NCBI RefSeq assembly: GCF_958295425.1
Contig: NC_081144.1
Coordinates: 20,994,853-21,058,852 of the forward strand
From: Solea solea
Taxonomy: Eukaryota; Chordata; Actinopteri; Pleuronectiformes; Soleidae
Length of the DNA: 64,000 nt
Direction: 5' to 3'
In this document: piece by piece, positions 49,299-61,565 of the stretch
Numbering within the stretch: position 1 is the stretch's first letter
Layout: every line of letters starts with the position of its first letter
Notes under the pieces: model-generated
Seen by the model: the letters and a program-made list of their open reading frames with translations, nothing else
Databases searched by the model: none
Told to the model about the DNA's origin: nothing
Position numbers and translations under genes: made by a program

Positions 49299-49450
49299 CA
49301 TAAACACTGACCTTGTCAGGACCAGTCCTCCTCATGGAGACCAGAACCTATTCCTAATGAGGCAGAACCTCCTTCCTGAGGAACTGGTGAAGTCTAGGAC
49401 TAAGATTTTAATTAGGCATTAATTGACTGGTTATGGTTAAGGTTAGATGT
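49299..49450 (+). repeat. Microsatellite-associated repeat, plus-strand copy
   Basis: cataaacactgaccttgtc, agtcctcctcatggagacc, cctgaggaactggtgaag and actggttatggttaagg match 25344-25530 closely. A (GT)n tract follows at 49516. Confidence 0.6.
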
Positions 49451-49689
49451 GAAGCTTTTTCCAAATAAATGGAAGTTGGTGCACACTCTTTAAAAGCATT
49501 GCTGCACAACCTTGTTTGTGTGTGTGTGTGTGTGTTTATATTATTGCCTTGTCTTCATTATGAACAAGTGACCATAATGTAAATGATAACATTTTAAGGT
49601 AAAGTCATGTTGTATGGTTAGGATAAGGTTCTGGTTAGGCCAATAGTAGTTATGCTTAAGGGTAGAGTAAGTCTACAGGAAATTAAAGT

Positions 49690-50362
49690 AAGACAATGAA
49701 ATGTCCTCTGAAGTCTGTGTTTGTGTGTTCTTGTATTTATATCTTTGTGAGGACAAAACAAGGTGCAAACATATCTGTGAGGACATTTGAATCTTGTCTG
49801 GTCCCCACAACGTTAAAGGGCCTTTTCAGGGATAAGACTTGGTTTATGTTAGGGTTAGGCCCTTATGGCACTTTTCCATTATAGATTAAAATATTAGTTC
49901 AGTACTTCCTGCATGACCAGAGCACAGTCACTGAACTAAAATATGTCTGAATAGGTTGGGATTCGGTTTACGATGGCTATTAAATGAAAAGTCCTTCCTA
50001 AATGTTGGAGATTTGCGCATGTTTTCATGGACTTTAAGTCATTTTAACTGATCTACAGTTTGGCATTGTTCGCTTTGACTCCTGTGTCAGACGTCGCGCT
50101 CATCACTCTTCCAGTGACGACACTCCATCAGTGTCCGGCAGTCTGTTGACGTCACTTTTTTAGTATCGACTCAGCTCACTTGGAACCTCACCAGAGCAGG
50201 TACCAGGAGCTAGTACCAGGAGCCGAGCCGAGCCGAGTTGTGCTGGAACTGTATAGTGGAAAAGCGCCATTAGTTGTGATGGTGAGGGTTAGGGGCTAGG
50301 GAATGCATAATGTCTATGATGTGTCCTCACTAAGGGATAAAAACCAGTGTGTGTGTGTGTCT
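49690..50362 (+). repeat. Microsatellite-associated repeat interrupted by MITE copy C
   Basis: tgtgaggacaaaacaagg, ctgtgaggacatttgaatc, gtccccacaacgttaaagg and tgttagggttaggcccTTA stop at the MITE (49866-50269). The repeat resumes with TTAgttgtgatggtgaggg, taggggctagggaatgc and gtgtcctcac, then (GT)n at 50348. Confidence 0.6.
49866..50269. mobile_element. Harbinger-like MITE, copy C (404 bp, cleanest)
   Basis: It is flanked by a TTA duplication (49863-49865 and 50270-50272). The ends are TGGCACTTTTCCATTATA and, reversed, TGGCGCTTTTCCACTATA. It contains a gagccgagccgagccgag array near the right end. It interrupts a dispersed repeat, so the pre-insertion site can be read as ...gttaggccc-TTA-gttgtgatgg.... 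Confidence 0.7.
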
Positions 50363-50479
50363 TCTCATGGAAGAAAGAGGGAGCGCACAGGCCTGCTGCT
50401 CTGATCCTGTTGGCTTGAGATGGATCTGGAGTCTCTTGCTACAGCTGGCGCACTGGCAAGCAGTCCACTGCCAGCCGAG

Positions 50480-50529
50480 GGTGTGTGTGCGTGTGTGTGT
50501 GTGTGCGCCTTTGTGATTGTGTGTGTGTG
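50480..50529. repeat. (GT)n, interrupted
   Basis: Three GT runs broken by gcg and ctttgtgatt; another lies at 50584. Confidence 0.9.
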
Positions 50530-51731
50530 ATCAGAGCTGCTTTCACAGCAAGATAAAAAAACAAACACCTACTGCTGTAGCTGTGTGTGTGCGCGCATGT
50601 GTGCCTTTTCGCTGCTCGCACATGCTCCAAAGATAAAAACCACCAACCACTAGCAGCATAGTGGGGTTTGTTTCACCATCAAATATTCAGAGCGTCCAAC
50701 ATTTGAGGTCTGTCATGTGAAAGTAAGTCCACAGTGCAGCAGTGCAGAGAGGTACATAATCCTTCTGCCAGCCTGTTATTTTCTGTCACATGTGAATCTA
50801 AATGATGCCCGATCTCCACACACACACTGATTTCTGACACGCTTAATGATATAATAACAGCAGTTAATAAAAGCGGAAATTGAGCCTTTCTCTAATTAAA
50901 GCGTGATCCATTTACAAGAATGCCTCCTGCTAGAGTGCTCATAAGAATTAATAAATAAAATAATGGCTCTAAACATGTATTTAAAGAGACAGTGGAGGTT
51001 TGTGCTTGTATGAGGAATTTAAATATGATCAACAGTGACTTGGCAGAGCACACCAGCAGCATCACTGCCAGACGGAGAACAACTCCGATACTGTTACATA
51101 AGGTAAGACGCACAGTTTGGTTGTGACACCTTGTGTATTAACTTTAACCAGTTGAAACAATCCGGGTGTGAAATATTTGCTGATTGGATCCATGTCTTCT
51201 GGTCCAGTTCTTTCAACGATAGTGTCTATCGAGCTAGATGCAGGTTGTCACACCATGTGTATTGCAATAAATGTGCTGCGGAATCAGTTTTGTGCAATTT
51301 TGGTTTTCTTGTGCAACCACCAACTGTGGTTGAAGTTACTCAGGTTGTAGAAGTAATAGAAGTAATAGTTGTTGACCACATACTGCGATACTCTAATTGT
51401 GTCCTCCACTTCTAAAATAAAAAAAAATGTGGTAAAATCTCTCCGCAGATTTGTCGTTGCGTAATTTTGATTATATTGTGTTGTGTCCGCAACACGAGAG
51501 GCTTAGTCTTTTTTATTGACTTTGTATGAGAGTTGGTTGTGCAACAGATTTGAATGGCTTGCAGTGTAAAAACACTGTTTGAAGTTTTGATTTAACTTTT
51601 CCTGATGGTCCAAAAAAAAATCACTCAGGAATCTCAATTCATATGACAGGCGCCAAATTCAGAGGTAAGCTCTAGATTTGGAAGTCCTTGGAAAAAATAG
51701 ATGTGCACAAAAATCAACATTCAGAGTGTAC

Positions 51732-52111
51732 TGGCGCTTTTTTATTATACAGGCCCAGCACGTCTTGGTTCTGTTCGATTTGACAATAAACTGTATTATC
51801 GTAGTAGTAGATAGTACCGGGTACCTGGTGCTTTTTTGGTACCTGCTCTGGCAAGGTTCCAACTGAGCTGTGCAGATACTACAGTAAAGTGTGATGTCAA
51901 CAGACTGCCGGCCTCCGATTGGTCAGAGAGAGTTGTCACTGGGAGAGTCGTGAGCGCGATGTCCGACACAAGAATCAAACCCCGCCATTGTGAAAACCTG
52001 CGAGAGCGTTACAGCAAGCACACATGGCTGCTGTGTGCAAACATACACCGCCAGACCGAACACCAAAACCGAGTAGAGTCGAGCTACAACTTTATAATGG
52101 AAAAGACTGCA
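51732..52111. mobile_element. Harbinger-like MITE, copy D (inverted relative to copy C)
   Basis: The left end is tggcgcttttttattatac. The block ggtacctgctctggcaaggttcc at 51838-51860 and cagactgccgg (51901-51911) are the reverse complement of the right part of copy C. The right end is tttataatggaaaagactgc. No TTA duplication survives. Confidence 0.55.
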
Positions 52112-52723
52112 AATGTTTGAACACAAGCCATAGATAGTGTTATAGATAGACACAGCAGCATACGTCAACATAAGATATGTGGAAAACGAATTAAAAGAAA
52201 ACTGCAAAAATTCTGAAGTAAAAGTAAACATTTAAAAAAGCAGCAGACAGTGCAAGTTAAGGGTCTGGAGTCTGTGCAAAGAGAGCTCAGATAGAATACA
52301 GTGCGTGGTAAGATTTAAAATGATCAACTTGCATAAAAACAAGTAAACAGTGCTTATAATCTGTGCTAGTTCAATGCTTGACAGTTTGCAACACCCGGCG
52401 CTACCTTCATGTTTCAGTCCATAACCAAACAGATTAAGACTCAATACCCATCCTTGACAATGGCCGCGAGGCAGGCGGTGATGTTCATCAAGTGTTGCTG
52501 TTGGATGAAATTGTTTTTTAAAGCCACAATAAAAAACAGTCATGAGCCGCCGCAGTCTGCCATTTTTTCACATGTCTAGCTGTAATCAGGGTGAAGCCCA
52601 GAGGGACTCCCTGTTGATCTGTAACCCTGGTTTCTCCACTCAAACCCTCACACTCCTCCCACTAGCATTCAACTGGAAACCTCAATGCACTGGTGTAATT
52701 ATGGCCAAACAAGTCCCATATGT

Positions 52724-52747
52724 ACACACACACACACACACACACAC
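52724..52747. repeat. (CA)12
   Basis: Perfect tract, with further CACT/CACG repeats to 52820. Confidence 0.95.
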
Positions 52748-54095
52748 TGCTGAACACACATTTCATACCTCAAGCATTTGAAGGTGCACAGGTGCACACA
52801 CACTCACTCACGCACGCACTCTATTTTGTATGGATGAATATGCAAACACACACCATGTGAAGGGTGTAATGGCATGTTAATCAATGCAAAGCTCTTGATG
52901 TAGTGCAGCAGATGGCCTGAGGACTTGTGGCACAGGACTGACAGGTGCACTCCTCTACTTCATCTATGTATTTCCTCTTGTTTTGTCTCACTCCAACGTT
53001 TTTCTTTTTTCTCATCAACACATTTTCTTTAACATTTCTCTTTCTTCTAAACTGTACTTTCACTCCCCGCCAACATACACGTCCCCTAATCTCACTATTT
53101 CACCCTCTTTCATCACTTCACCATTTCACTCATCTTTTTTCTGTCTTATTTTTTTCCCTCTTCACATAAATAATCAACAGCATGCATGCGATGCCTTGTG
53201 TCTAAACAGCAGAAACGTTGTCTTGAGCGCAGCTCCGTGTAAATCCAAATTACAGAAGCTTCGAAAAATAGGAATGAAACATGTCAGCACCCTTTGTGCC
53301 AAACAGCACCCACTTTTAATGACATTGACATATTTTCTTCACTTCGCTGTTATTTTGCAGATTTTTCAAATTTAACGTTAATGAATGAGGTTTCCATTGA
53401 AACGGCACAGCTTTTGTGAGTGGGTTGTGGGTGCTTCAACTTTTTCAAGGCTACATCGTGGGTGGGTTAAGAAGAGGGAAAAAAAAAACGATTTCACAGC
53501 TGCCACATGAGTCATATCTTGTAATAAAAGGTGACAATATCTAATCATCAAAGCAATGTCTATATATCTTTCTCACCTCAAGTGTGTAAAGAACCTTTTC
53601 TGCGTGCACCTGCACTTTCCCTCCTTTGTCATTTTCACCACATCACTTTACTTCTTTTGCATCATATTAGTGGCCTTCAATTATGCAACTGTGTAAAATG
53701 GCGTGTGTACTGGAAGTGCTGTTCAGACAGTTATCACGTCTGATCTACTTTCTCCAACCACTGAAGTGAATTCCACAATGAAACAGGACGATGAATCACT
53801 GGCAGGTCGCGGGTGAATCGGAGTCAGATGTGAAAATATAGAGGTGAAGAAACAAAAGTTCTGCCATGATAATGGGATGCATCATCACAAAATCACTATA
53901 ATTTCTATAGCTCATGAATATGCAGAATCTGTATGTGAAGGACAATAGATACAGCCTAGATGTGCATCAGACTGTTCGAAGTAATTACTAAGTTGTCCAG
54001 CAAGGGTCACTCATCACATGTTAGCCTGTATTTATGCCCTCTTTGCTCAGTGATATTTCCTTTACTTCATTACAATGGAGGATACAAGTAAGTAG

Positions 54096-54122
54096 TTGCG
54101 TTGCGTTGCGTTGCGTTGCGTT
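54096..54122. repeat. (TTGCG)5 pentanucleotide repeat
   Basis: Five perfect ttgcg units plus tt; contains CpG at every unit. Confidence 0.95.
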
Positions 54123-55359
54123 AAAACTTGAAGTCGTAGTTCCCTCCGGTCCTAAAGTAAAGATGAAGTCTGTGGATTGGAGTTGCAGAGTTAGCAGCAG
54201 AATTAGTGGAGCAAAAGATGTCGGCAGAGGCGTCATACACAAGCATCTGGCGCCACATTTGTCAGTCTTAGCAGGTGATGGGGGGAGATGACTCAACCCG
54301 TTAAAAAAAACAAAACAAAAAATAACTATGGTGTTCAGCTCCTTACTGTGAAAAAGACGTGTGATGATGTAACCGACAATTAAATTAAACTAGTGTGATT
54401 TCTTATCAACAACATCGACTGATTGTTGAATGTCAAAAGCAAACATGGCTAAACACATTGAGTGAAACAACTATAGGCTCTCTGCATTCACAACCGCCAA
54501 TGTTGTCTCTCAACTGCAACTCCATTCTTGCCTCTTGTGGTGCAATTCAGACTGAAAACAGTGTTTTTGTGCAGAAATCTGTTGTCTACACCAAAAATAT
54601 TGAACATTGCCCCAAGAAGCAATTTTTCACCAGATGACACAGCTGGTAAGTTCCAAGATTTAAATTCTTAAGTAACTTTGTGTCTAACTGAACAGACAAT
54701 CCAACATTAAACAACTCTTTCTGCACAATCATCCACAATAACCACCAATTTTGCATCACAGATTTCAATGTTGCAATTATGTCTTTCCAATCCAGTAATA
54801 GGATATCAAATTCAACATACAATTAATGATATGTGTGATGCAAAACAAGAAGGAACAATCACCACTGTCTAAATACAGAGATGAAAGGGTTATTTGTGAA
54901 ATAATAAAATGACATTTAGGTTGCTATGTGTTACTATGTGTTGCCGTAGCTAATTATAAATGTCAGTGTTTCCATAGCAATTGTGTCGCATATTAAAAAT
55001 GTGTGACAGCAAAGCATAGTTGCAGTCACAATTATATTGTAGAACTGATTTCTGTCCACCCGACTTTTTTAGGAAGCAAGATTTATTTAAAAATCTGCAT
55101 CGGATATTAAAACGTTCACAGATTTTACAGTTTCACAGAGCTGAACGTGCTCACTTCACCTTTTGGAAATTGTGCCACGTCTCATCTTGATCTCTATTTA
55201 TTTCGTACATACATATTGCATTGGTGTAATTTTGCCAGTGCGGAATAAGGGAACGGTATCTTCTCTTTCTCTATCCCTCTGCCGTCTCTTCATTATGGTG
55301 GAGCAGATGTGTGTGTGTTTGTATTTGTATTTGTTTTTTCTCGCTTAAACCTCCATGAC

Positions 55360-55868
55360 TCAAACCTCCTTTGTGAGGACCTAGTTAAAGGAATACTTCA
55401 CCGATTAGCATTTAGCTTTGTATTACTAGAATAGGGGTAGTATTTTTGAAAAATTGTGCTTCCCAACCTCAGTTTCCCCAGAGTTGAGAAATACCTTCAT
55501 TCTATTCTTTGTTACATACCCATCAGTGACACTTGATCCTGTTAGCATAACTGTTAGCAAAGATGGCGGACACCGTTTGCATTCTAGGAATAAGGTCCCG
55601 CCCCCCTACGAGTTGGTCTAAATAAGAATACAGATATTTCTCAACTTAGGAGAAACTGAGGTTGGGAAGCACAATTTTTCCAAAATACTACCCCTATTCT
55701 AGTAATACAAAACTAAATGCAAATCGGTGAAGTATTCCTTTAAGTTAAGGGCTAAGATTTGAATTGAGGTTAAGGTTAGGGCCAATGCTGTCCGAATGAA
55801 TGCATGAGTGAATGCAGTGTCCTGAAAATAATAGCAGTCCAAACCTATGTTTGTGTGTGTGTGTGCTT
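55360..55868 (+). repeat. Microsatellite-associated repeat interrupted by the fold-back MITE
   Basis: ctcctttgtgaggacctagt stops at 55387. After the MITE the sequence resumes with agttaagggctaagatttg and aggttaaggttaggg, as in the other members. A (GT)n tract lies at 55848-55866. Confidence 0.5.
55388..55740. mobile_element. Fold-back MITE with 107-bp arms and TA duplication
   Basis: The arms 55388-55494 and 55634-55740 are near-perfect inverted copies (start AAGGAATACTTCACCGATT; few mismatches), separated by about 140 bp. TA at 55386-55387 and 55741-55742 fits Tc1/mariner-type insertion. The loop contains caaagatggcggacaccg. A transcript through it would form a long hairpin. It has no coding capacity. 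Confidence 0.75.
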
Positions 55869-56469
55869 GTGTGTCAAGCTGTAGGGCGCTGGAGATTAGC
55901 TCCAGGACAGCCCTCAGGCATCAACTGCACACCAATCCGGGGAGATGACCCCCTCTCCCCTCAGCCTTCAACCACCTCTGCCGTCTACCACACACACACA
56001 CCTAATAAAAATGTTATCAAGGTTGCTAAATAAACACACTCTCCCTGGCTACTAGACTAAGCCACTCCATAATTCAGCAATCTGCCAAGAGAGCAGGGAA
56101 CAGAAGAAGCAGGAGATGAAGAGATCGACTGAGATGGAATGACAAGCAACTTGTTTGTTTGCCAAATAATTAAGAGAACATCAGTCTGTGTTGTAGCTCT
56201 GATTTCAAGAGGGGGAGAACACAGGTGAGAAGAAAGAGTAGAAATGACAATGAAGCCTCAGCTGTTGACTCCCTCGTTCGCTCGTGTAGATTTTTATCTC
56301 TTCCAAAACAATCCGAGGCAGAGACAGAGAGGAACAGCTTTTATGACACACAAGGATTTAATGTCTGACTGTAAAAATTAGCTGAATGAACCAGAAGAGA
56401 TGTAAAGTCTGCAGTGCTTCATGTGTTTATTGTGCTGAAGTAAATCATCAGCCATCTCCTGTATTGTAT

Positions 56470-56625
56470 AGTATTCAGTTCAAGTTTATTTACTACTTTT
56501 TTATATATATTATTGATTTAGTTAACAGGGACAGTGTACATTAATTAACATTTCTGTAAATGAATGTTGAAAAATAGCCAGAAGACATCATTTCCATCTG
56601 GACTGATGTTCCTAGTGAACCTATA
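56470..56625. repeat. Teleost dispersed repeat fragment (LINE-like)
   Basis: ttcaagtttatttactac, then acagggacagtgtacattaa and aacatttctgtaaatgaatg, then tttccatctggactgatg match a recurrent fish repeat from memory. Family is uncertain. Confidence 0.35.
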
Positions 56626-57382
56626 GGTGAAATTAACACATCTTGTTGTTTGTCCAAAACAGTAACTTTTTAAGGAAATCAAGACTAAACAAAACATCAT
56701 AAAAAGCCAGGTGATTTTGTTAGTATTTTTTATACAGTTTCTGTTTGTCTGCGTAGAGCTGCATCTTGCTCAGGGTCCATTTCATACTGACATTATGGTC
56801 AGTCTAGTGTTTTGCACATGTGTATCTCACATTTGATCTGTTTGTAAATGATGCACTTGTACTATAAGCAATGCGTTATACATGTGTGCTTACTGGTGTC
56901 CATGGTTATATCTTCTTCGTTGTCTCTCTTGACCAAAAGAAGAGTACCAACTGGATTGGAAAGTGTTGTCTTCACGACTTCACCACTGCGGACATTGGCG
57001 GATGACAACTTTTTACATCCTATGGCCCATATGGAAAATATGACTCAGGCCATAATTGCATCTTCTTCTTTGAATAAGTACGGCTGTACACTGAGAGAAA
57101 AGCTCTCACCACAGTTCTCATCCTCCTTCATCGCAGTTAAAGCTCTTCAAGCAGCTCAAAGTTCTCCACCCAACTGCTTTTGCGTCTCCTCAGTCTCTTT
57201 GACACAGCTCAAAGTTCTCCTTCATTCTCATTCTTTTATCCTCATCCTCATTCCTTGAACTTCTGGATTAAAGCTCCTCTCATCTCCTCTGTCCCTCCTA
57301 GTACATAGCAGGTTTGACCTGTTTCCTAACAGTGTATGTCACACTTGGAACTTCCACCAGCTACCACTGTCTAAGTAAGAAT

Positions 57383-57425
57383 AGATTAGTAAATAACTTT
57401 ATTGTCCACAAAAAAAAGTGAAATT
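57383..57425 (-). repeat. Possible retroelement tail
   Basis: taaataactttattgtccac plus aaaaaaaagtgaaatt resembles a retroelement 3' end on the minus strand (..aataaagtta..). It is very short. Confidence 0.2.
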
Positions 57426-58398
57426 ATTATCTGCTGTGTTTTCTACAGTGTATTGAAAAACACATTCTCACTTCATCTAGATGCTTTAGTGGCTGTACTT
57501 GAATATGACAGCCTTTTGTTCTTGTCATCACTCACTGTAAATGTCAATAGAGCCGATCTCGGGGTACAGCTGCTTTCATTATCCACTGCCTTTGCAGTGC
57601 AGTGTGTTGCCTTTTTATTTGCAGAACACCGGCAGTCAAGTGAAAACTATTCCACAGTGGTCAGTTAAACTTGCAGCGGTTGCTCGCGTTAAAATATCTA
57701 GTAAATCAGTGGCAGAATGTTTAAAGGTTTGTTTCCATCAATAATAATAATAATCAGAGGTCACAGTAAACAATACCCCACTCCATTTTGCACAATGATA
57801 CTCTCACAATCCTCCTCTGTTGTGCCAAATTAAAAATTTGGAATGACTAAAGAAAAAGTCGCAGAGAGAATGGAGTGGAGGGACATCAGTGTGTTGCTTC
57901 TTCATATCAAAGCATCTATGCTAATCAGCTGGCTGCTAATGTGAGGGTGAGCTGCTCGGGGCTCTGTGGGTATTTGGACCATGTTGCTCTGCTGTGCTGG
58001 CCAGGTACGGCCCTCTGCCAGCACCAGGCTCTCTGCCAAGCTGGACTGGAAATGCACTGCCTGGGTATTGGCACTGGGAGCCAGATCCAGTCGCCACATT
58101 AACCTGTGGATGCTGCTGTGAAACAACACACAGAATATACAGGACATTTCTAACAAATAATGCAACAGATTATATCTCAAGCTCAACATAGAACGAAGAT
58201 GGATGTGGTTTAGATATATCAGGACTGCACTGTTTGCAACTTTATTTAAGCTTTATTGATAGTAGATTAGAAGTTGATCGTTTGGGCATTTGTATGCGTA
58301 TTTTCCAACTCCAAGCTATGAACTTGAATACTAACCGGATTTAAACATTATCATGTGATGTGTATTTGTGTAATAAGGGAGGGTGCGACCTAAAGTGA

Positions 58399-58985
58399 TG
58401 AAAGAAAAAAGATATAACAGTTCATAAAATGCCTTTCAGATGGGATGCAGCACTCATGAAGTAGCTAAGCTATTGAGTCAAAGGTTTTGTTGTAAATAGT
58501 CAACAGTTGCAAGAAATGTGTGGAGAAAAAAAAGACGCAAATGTCAGGCGTCAACAAGATGCAGGTGGGGTACTGGTATGGGCTGCTTTTATTAAGGATG
58601 AACTAGTTGGACCTTTTCGAGGTGAATGCGGACTGAAAATCAACTCCCAGACCTACTGCCAGTTTTGAGAAGATACTTTCTTCAGCAATGGTACAGAGAA
58701 AAGTCCACATTATTTAAGAAGGCCATGATTTTATGCAGGACAATGCTCCAACACATGCATCCATGTACTCCTCTGCATGGCTAGCCAGCAAAGGCCTGAA
58801 AGATGACAGAATAATGACACGCCCCCCTTTTTAACCTGACCTAAACTCTATTGAGAACTTGTGGGTCCCTTTTAAAACGTGAGATTTACAGTGAGGGACA
58901 CAGATATAAATACAGTGAATGAAATGCATCGGATATTGGATTTTTAGTTGATCTGCATTCATATGCTGATAGCACTTAATAGGAA
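58399..58985 (+). pseudogene. Tc1/mariner-like transposase relic with internal deletion
   Basis: The 5' part encodes a helix-turn-helix DNA-binding segment (GCSTHEVAKLLSQRF at about 58444-58488). It is joined to the second half of the catalytic domain: LVWAAFIKDELVGPF (about 58573), QDNAP with the second catalytic aspartate at 58739-58741, and PDLNSIENLW with the third acidic residue near 58853. The first catalytic aspartate and around 100 residues between the two halves are missing. Several stops and frameshifts are present. Terminal inverted repeats were not found. The family normally has about 280-340 residues. This is a dead copy. Confidence 0.75.
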
Positions 58986-59558
58986 GTAGCCAAAATGTCA
59001 CTAAAAATCCAATAGAAGATGTTGTCTTTTAACTCCAACTCTGTTTTCTCATCTCATTTGCTTGTCAGACTGTAAATCTTGCACAGTGAATGGAAGACAG
59101 AATCTTGGCCCACACTTCTGCCGTCTACGTTGGAAGCCCCAAAATATTGACTGATGCCCTCGGAGGTTAATCTGTTGTCAGTCATTAGCCAATTGGCTCA
59201 GCGATTGAGACACCACCAGTACAAAGACAATTTAGTCAATGAGTATAGGAATGAGGTCGGTACATACACCAAGAAGAGTCATGAGACCAGCGTCAGCATT
59301 TGGATGTGTGGGCCGAGTGGAGCAGGAACTCTAAGGTAACTGCAGGGCTAATGTCAGTGATATGGTCTGCAGCAAGAGAAAGGGAAGATGTAAAACAGAC
59401 CTTGACAGAGGAATAGCTGACATGACACCAATACAAACAGAAATCTACTGTTACAGCAGAGGAGCTTCTGTCAGAGATCAACCACAAAACCACCTGAGGA
59501 CATAAAGGCGGAAGTAAAAAAGCCACATGAGGGTTGCGGCGGGTTGGAGTCAAAGGCA

Positions 59559-59590
59559 GGGTGGACCAGGGTGGACCAGGGTGGTCCATG
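59559..59590. repeat. 10-bp minisatellite, about 3 units
   Basis: gtggaccagg repeated twice, then gtggtccatg. Confidence 0.85.
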
Positions 59591-60427
59591 CCAATGATTT
59601 GGTTTCGCTCTGCAAATCCATCTGGCAAGGATGCTGTTACACTACTTGGATCATTGGTCTGATTGGTTGTAGGTCTATCCAATCACGTACAGAGGTGTTT
59701 TTATCTATGTCTGTTGGTCACGCCTTTTAGACCAACAGATTGAACATATGACTGGACACCAGTGTGATTGACAACCAGTGACTAGACATAATTTGTGGGA
59801 CATTATATCTACGCTATGACATGTCCAAAAACATAAAATAAATGATCACTTCCTCAAGTATTCAGTGTACTATTCAAAGCATTTTCTCTGGGTTTTGTTT
59901 TTTGTTTTTTTTACCAAACACCTAAGTTCTCCAGCTGAGAGTACTTACTGTTTATGACTTTACTCTTCATCATCATAAAGCATTTGGGTGGGATGAAGAA
60001 TGCAGTAAACTGGAGTGCTGCCATAATTCCATAAAAAAAGTATTGGATTATGAATTTCTTAAACTCGAGGCTTTCACTCATAGTTTCCCTCCTTGTCTTG
60101 TACTTACTGTATTGTCACTTATTTTTTCCGACCCTCTTCGCTTCACATTCTCTATCCCCTGCTCTTATATATTCTCTGACCGTCACTCCCTTTCCTTTAT
60201 TTTATGACCCACTCTTCCTCTCAAGCTCTCTGTCTCTTAACCAAACAGTCGTAACTCTGTAATTGGATATGCTGCGATCCTTAATGAAGCAGCTGACGGC
60301 CTTCTGGCTGTCCTGCCGTCTTCCGCTATAAAGAAATGTGCTGACACTGTAACACAGAAGTTATGGCACAACTTTTGTGAAGCCACCATAAAACTTCTGA
60401 TGTAACTCATCCAGCTGGCAAACTGCA

Positions 60428-60453
60428 GTGTGTGAGTGTGTGTGTGTGTGTGT
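60428..60453. repeat. (GT)n
   Basis: tgtgtgagtgtg then (tg)8. Confidence 0.9.
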
Positions 60454-61248
60454 ATGTCAGTGGCTTTTGTTCTTGTGACTGTGTGGGTGGAACACGTGTG
60501 GATGTATGTGTGAATAATCCATGTTTTAGTGGAAGTCTTGTAGTTTAGCGACGGCCCTGTTCTCAGATAACTTTAAGGGCATTCTGCTCTTCGGTGAGTT
60601 AGAAGAAATATAACCTCTCAAGCTCAAATAGCCCTTTCAAAACCCATTAAAATGTGTCGGGCAGATTGTCATCAAGCTGGAAACAGCTCCCTAGATGCTG
60701 ACTTTTAGGTGATTCATGGTTTTCACCTGACAAGTGCTGTATAAATCTTGGCAGTGAGTTACATTGGGAGGTAGAGATAATTAAATTCTAAGTACTGTGA
60801 ATGTACTTGGCTCTGGTGGCAGTTGCCAACTTGTTGAGGCTTATTTACTCTCATGCTACATATGTTTTTTTTTTGTGTTTTTTTTTAACTCACTATACGA
60901 CAATTTACTGGCACACGGGATCTGATACAACACACACTTTGGTATTAAAGACAAGTTGTGACAATAAAACCTGGTCGTCGAGGGTGTGTGAATGGGGTTT
61001 TCATTATAATAACCACAATGTCACGCCAGATGGATTTACTGAAATGGCTTATTTCCCAGAACAGCCTCTCGTCGAAGCTAAACAGAACACCGACATCTAC
61101 CACGTAATGTTCCATTATATGTTAATGCTAATACGCACAACTGTTTTAGACACTTAACAACAAGCTATTAAGGTATTAAACTGAGAAAAATACAACAGTG
61201 CTAGCCATCACCACTTAATATTACATCGTGTTAAAATACAGCCAATTC

Positions 61249-61518
61249 TGATAGATAGATAACTTTATTTATCCCCGAGGGGAAATTGGGTGACTCTCCA
61301 AAAAACACAAATCTCTTATAACTTGGTGAAATTGATTAAAATTCCAAACATCCTCATCCGCTTTATCCAATCTCAGCTGACAGAGAGCGAAAGGTGGGGT
61401 ACACATTGAGACAAACAACCATCTACACACACACACGGTCAATCTAGAGTGCCCAATTTCCCTAATCCCATATTGCATGTTTTTAGGACTATGGAAGAAA
61501 CCGGAGAAAACCACGCAT

Positions 61519-61565
<47 letters not shown>

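Larger units (their letters stand above)
52112..55359. other. Unassigned sequence
   Basis: (CA)n at 52724, pyrimidine-rich stretch 52950-53160 and (TTGCG)5 at 54096. No exon or repeat family seen. Confidence 0.45.
55869..58398. other. Unassigned sequence with two possible repeat fragments
   Basis: Fragments at 56470 and 57383. The open frame at 56848-57258 has no recognisable domain. Confidence 0.45.
58986..61248. other. Unassigned sequence
   Basis: Minisatellite at 59559 and (GT)n at 60428, with a C/T-rich stretch at 60080-60240. No exon seen. Confidence 0.45.

Noticed and set aside
50941..51103. Open frame ending at a consensus gtaaga donor (51104), and an overlapping minus-strand hydrophobic frame
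   Set aside because: No acceptor or credible start, and no family; may be a non-coding conserved stretch or chance.
56848..57258. 136-codon frame with a hydrophobic start
   Set aside because: No recognisable domain, no clear splice or promoter context; length is within chance for AT-rich DNA with low stop density.
59195..59240. tRNA-like A box (ttggctcagcgattgag)
   Set aside because: No B box at the right distance and no repeat body.
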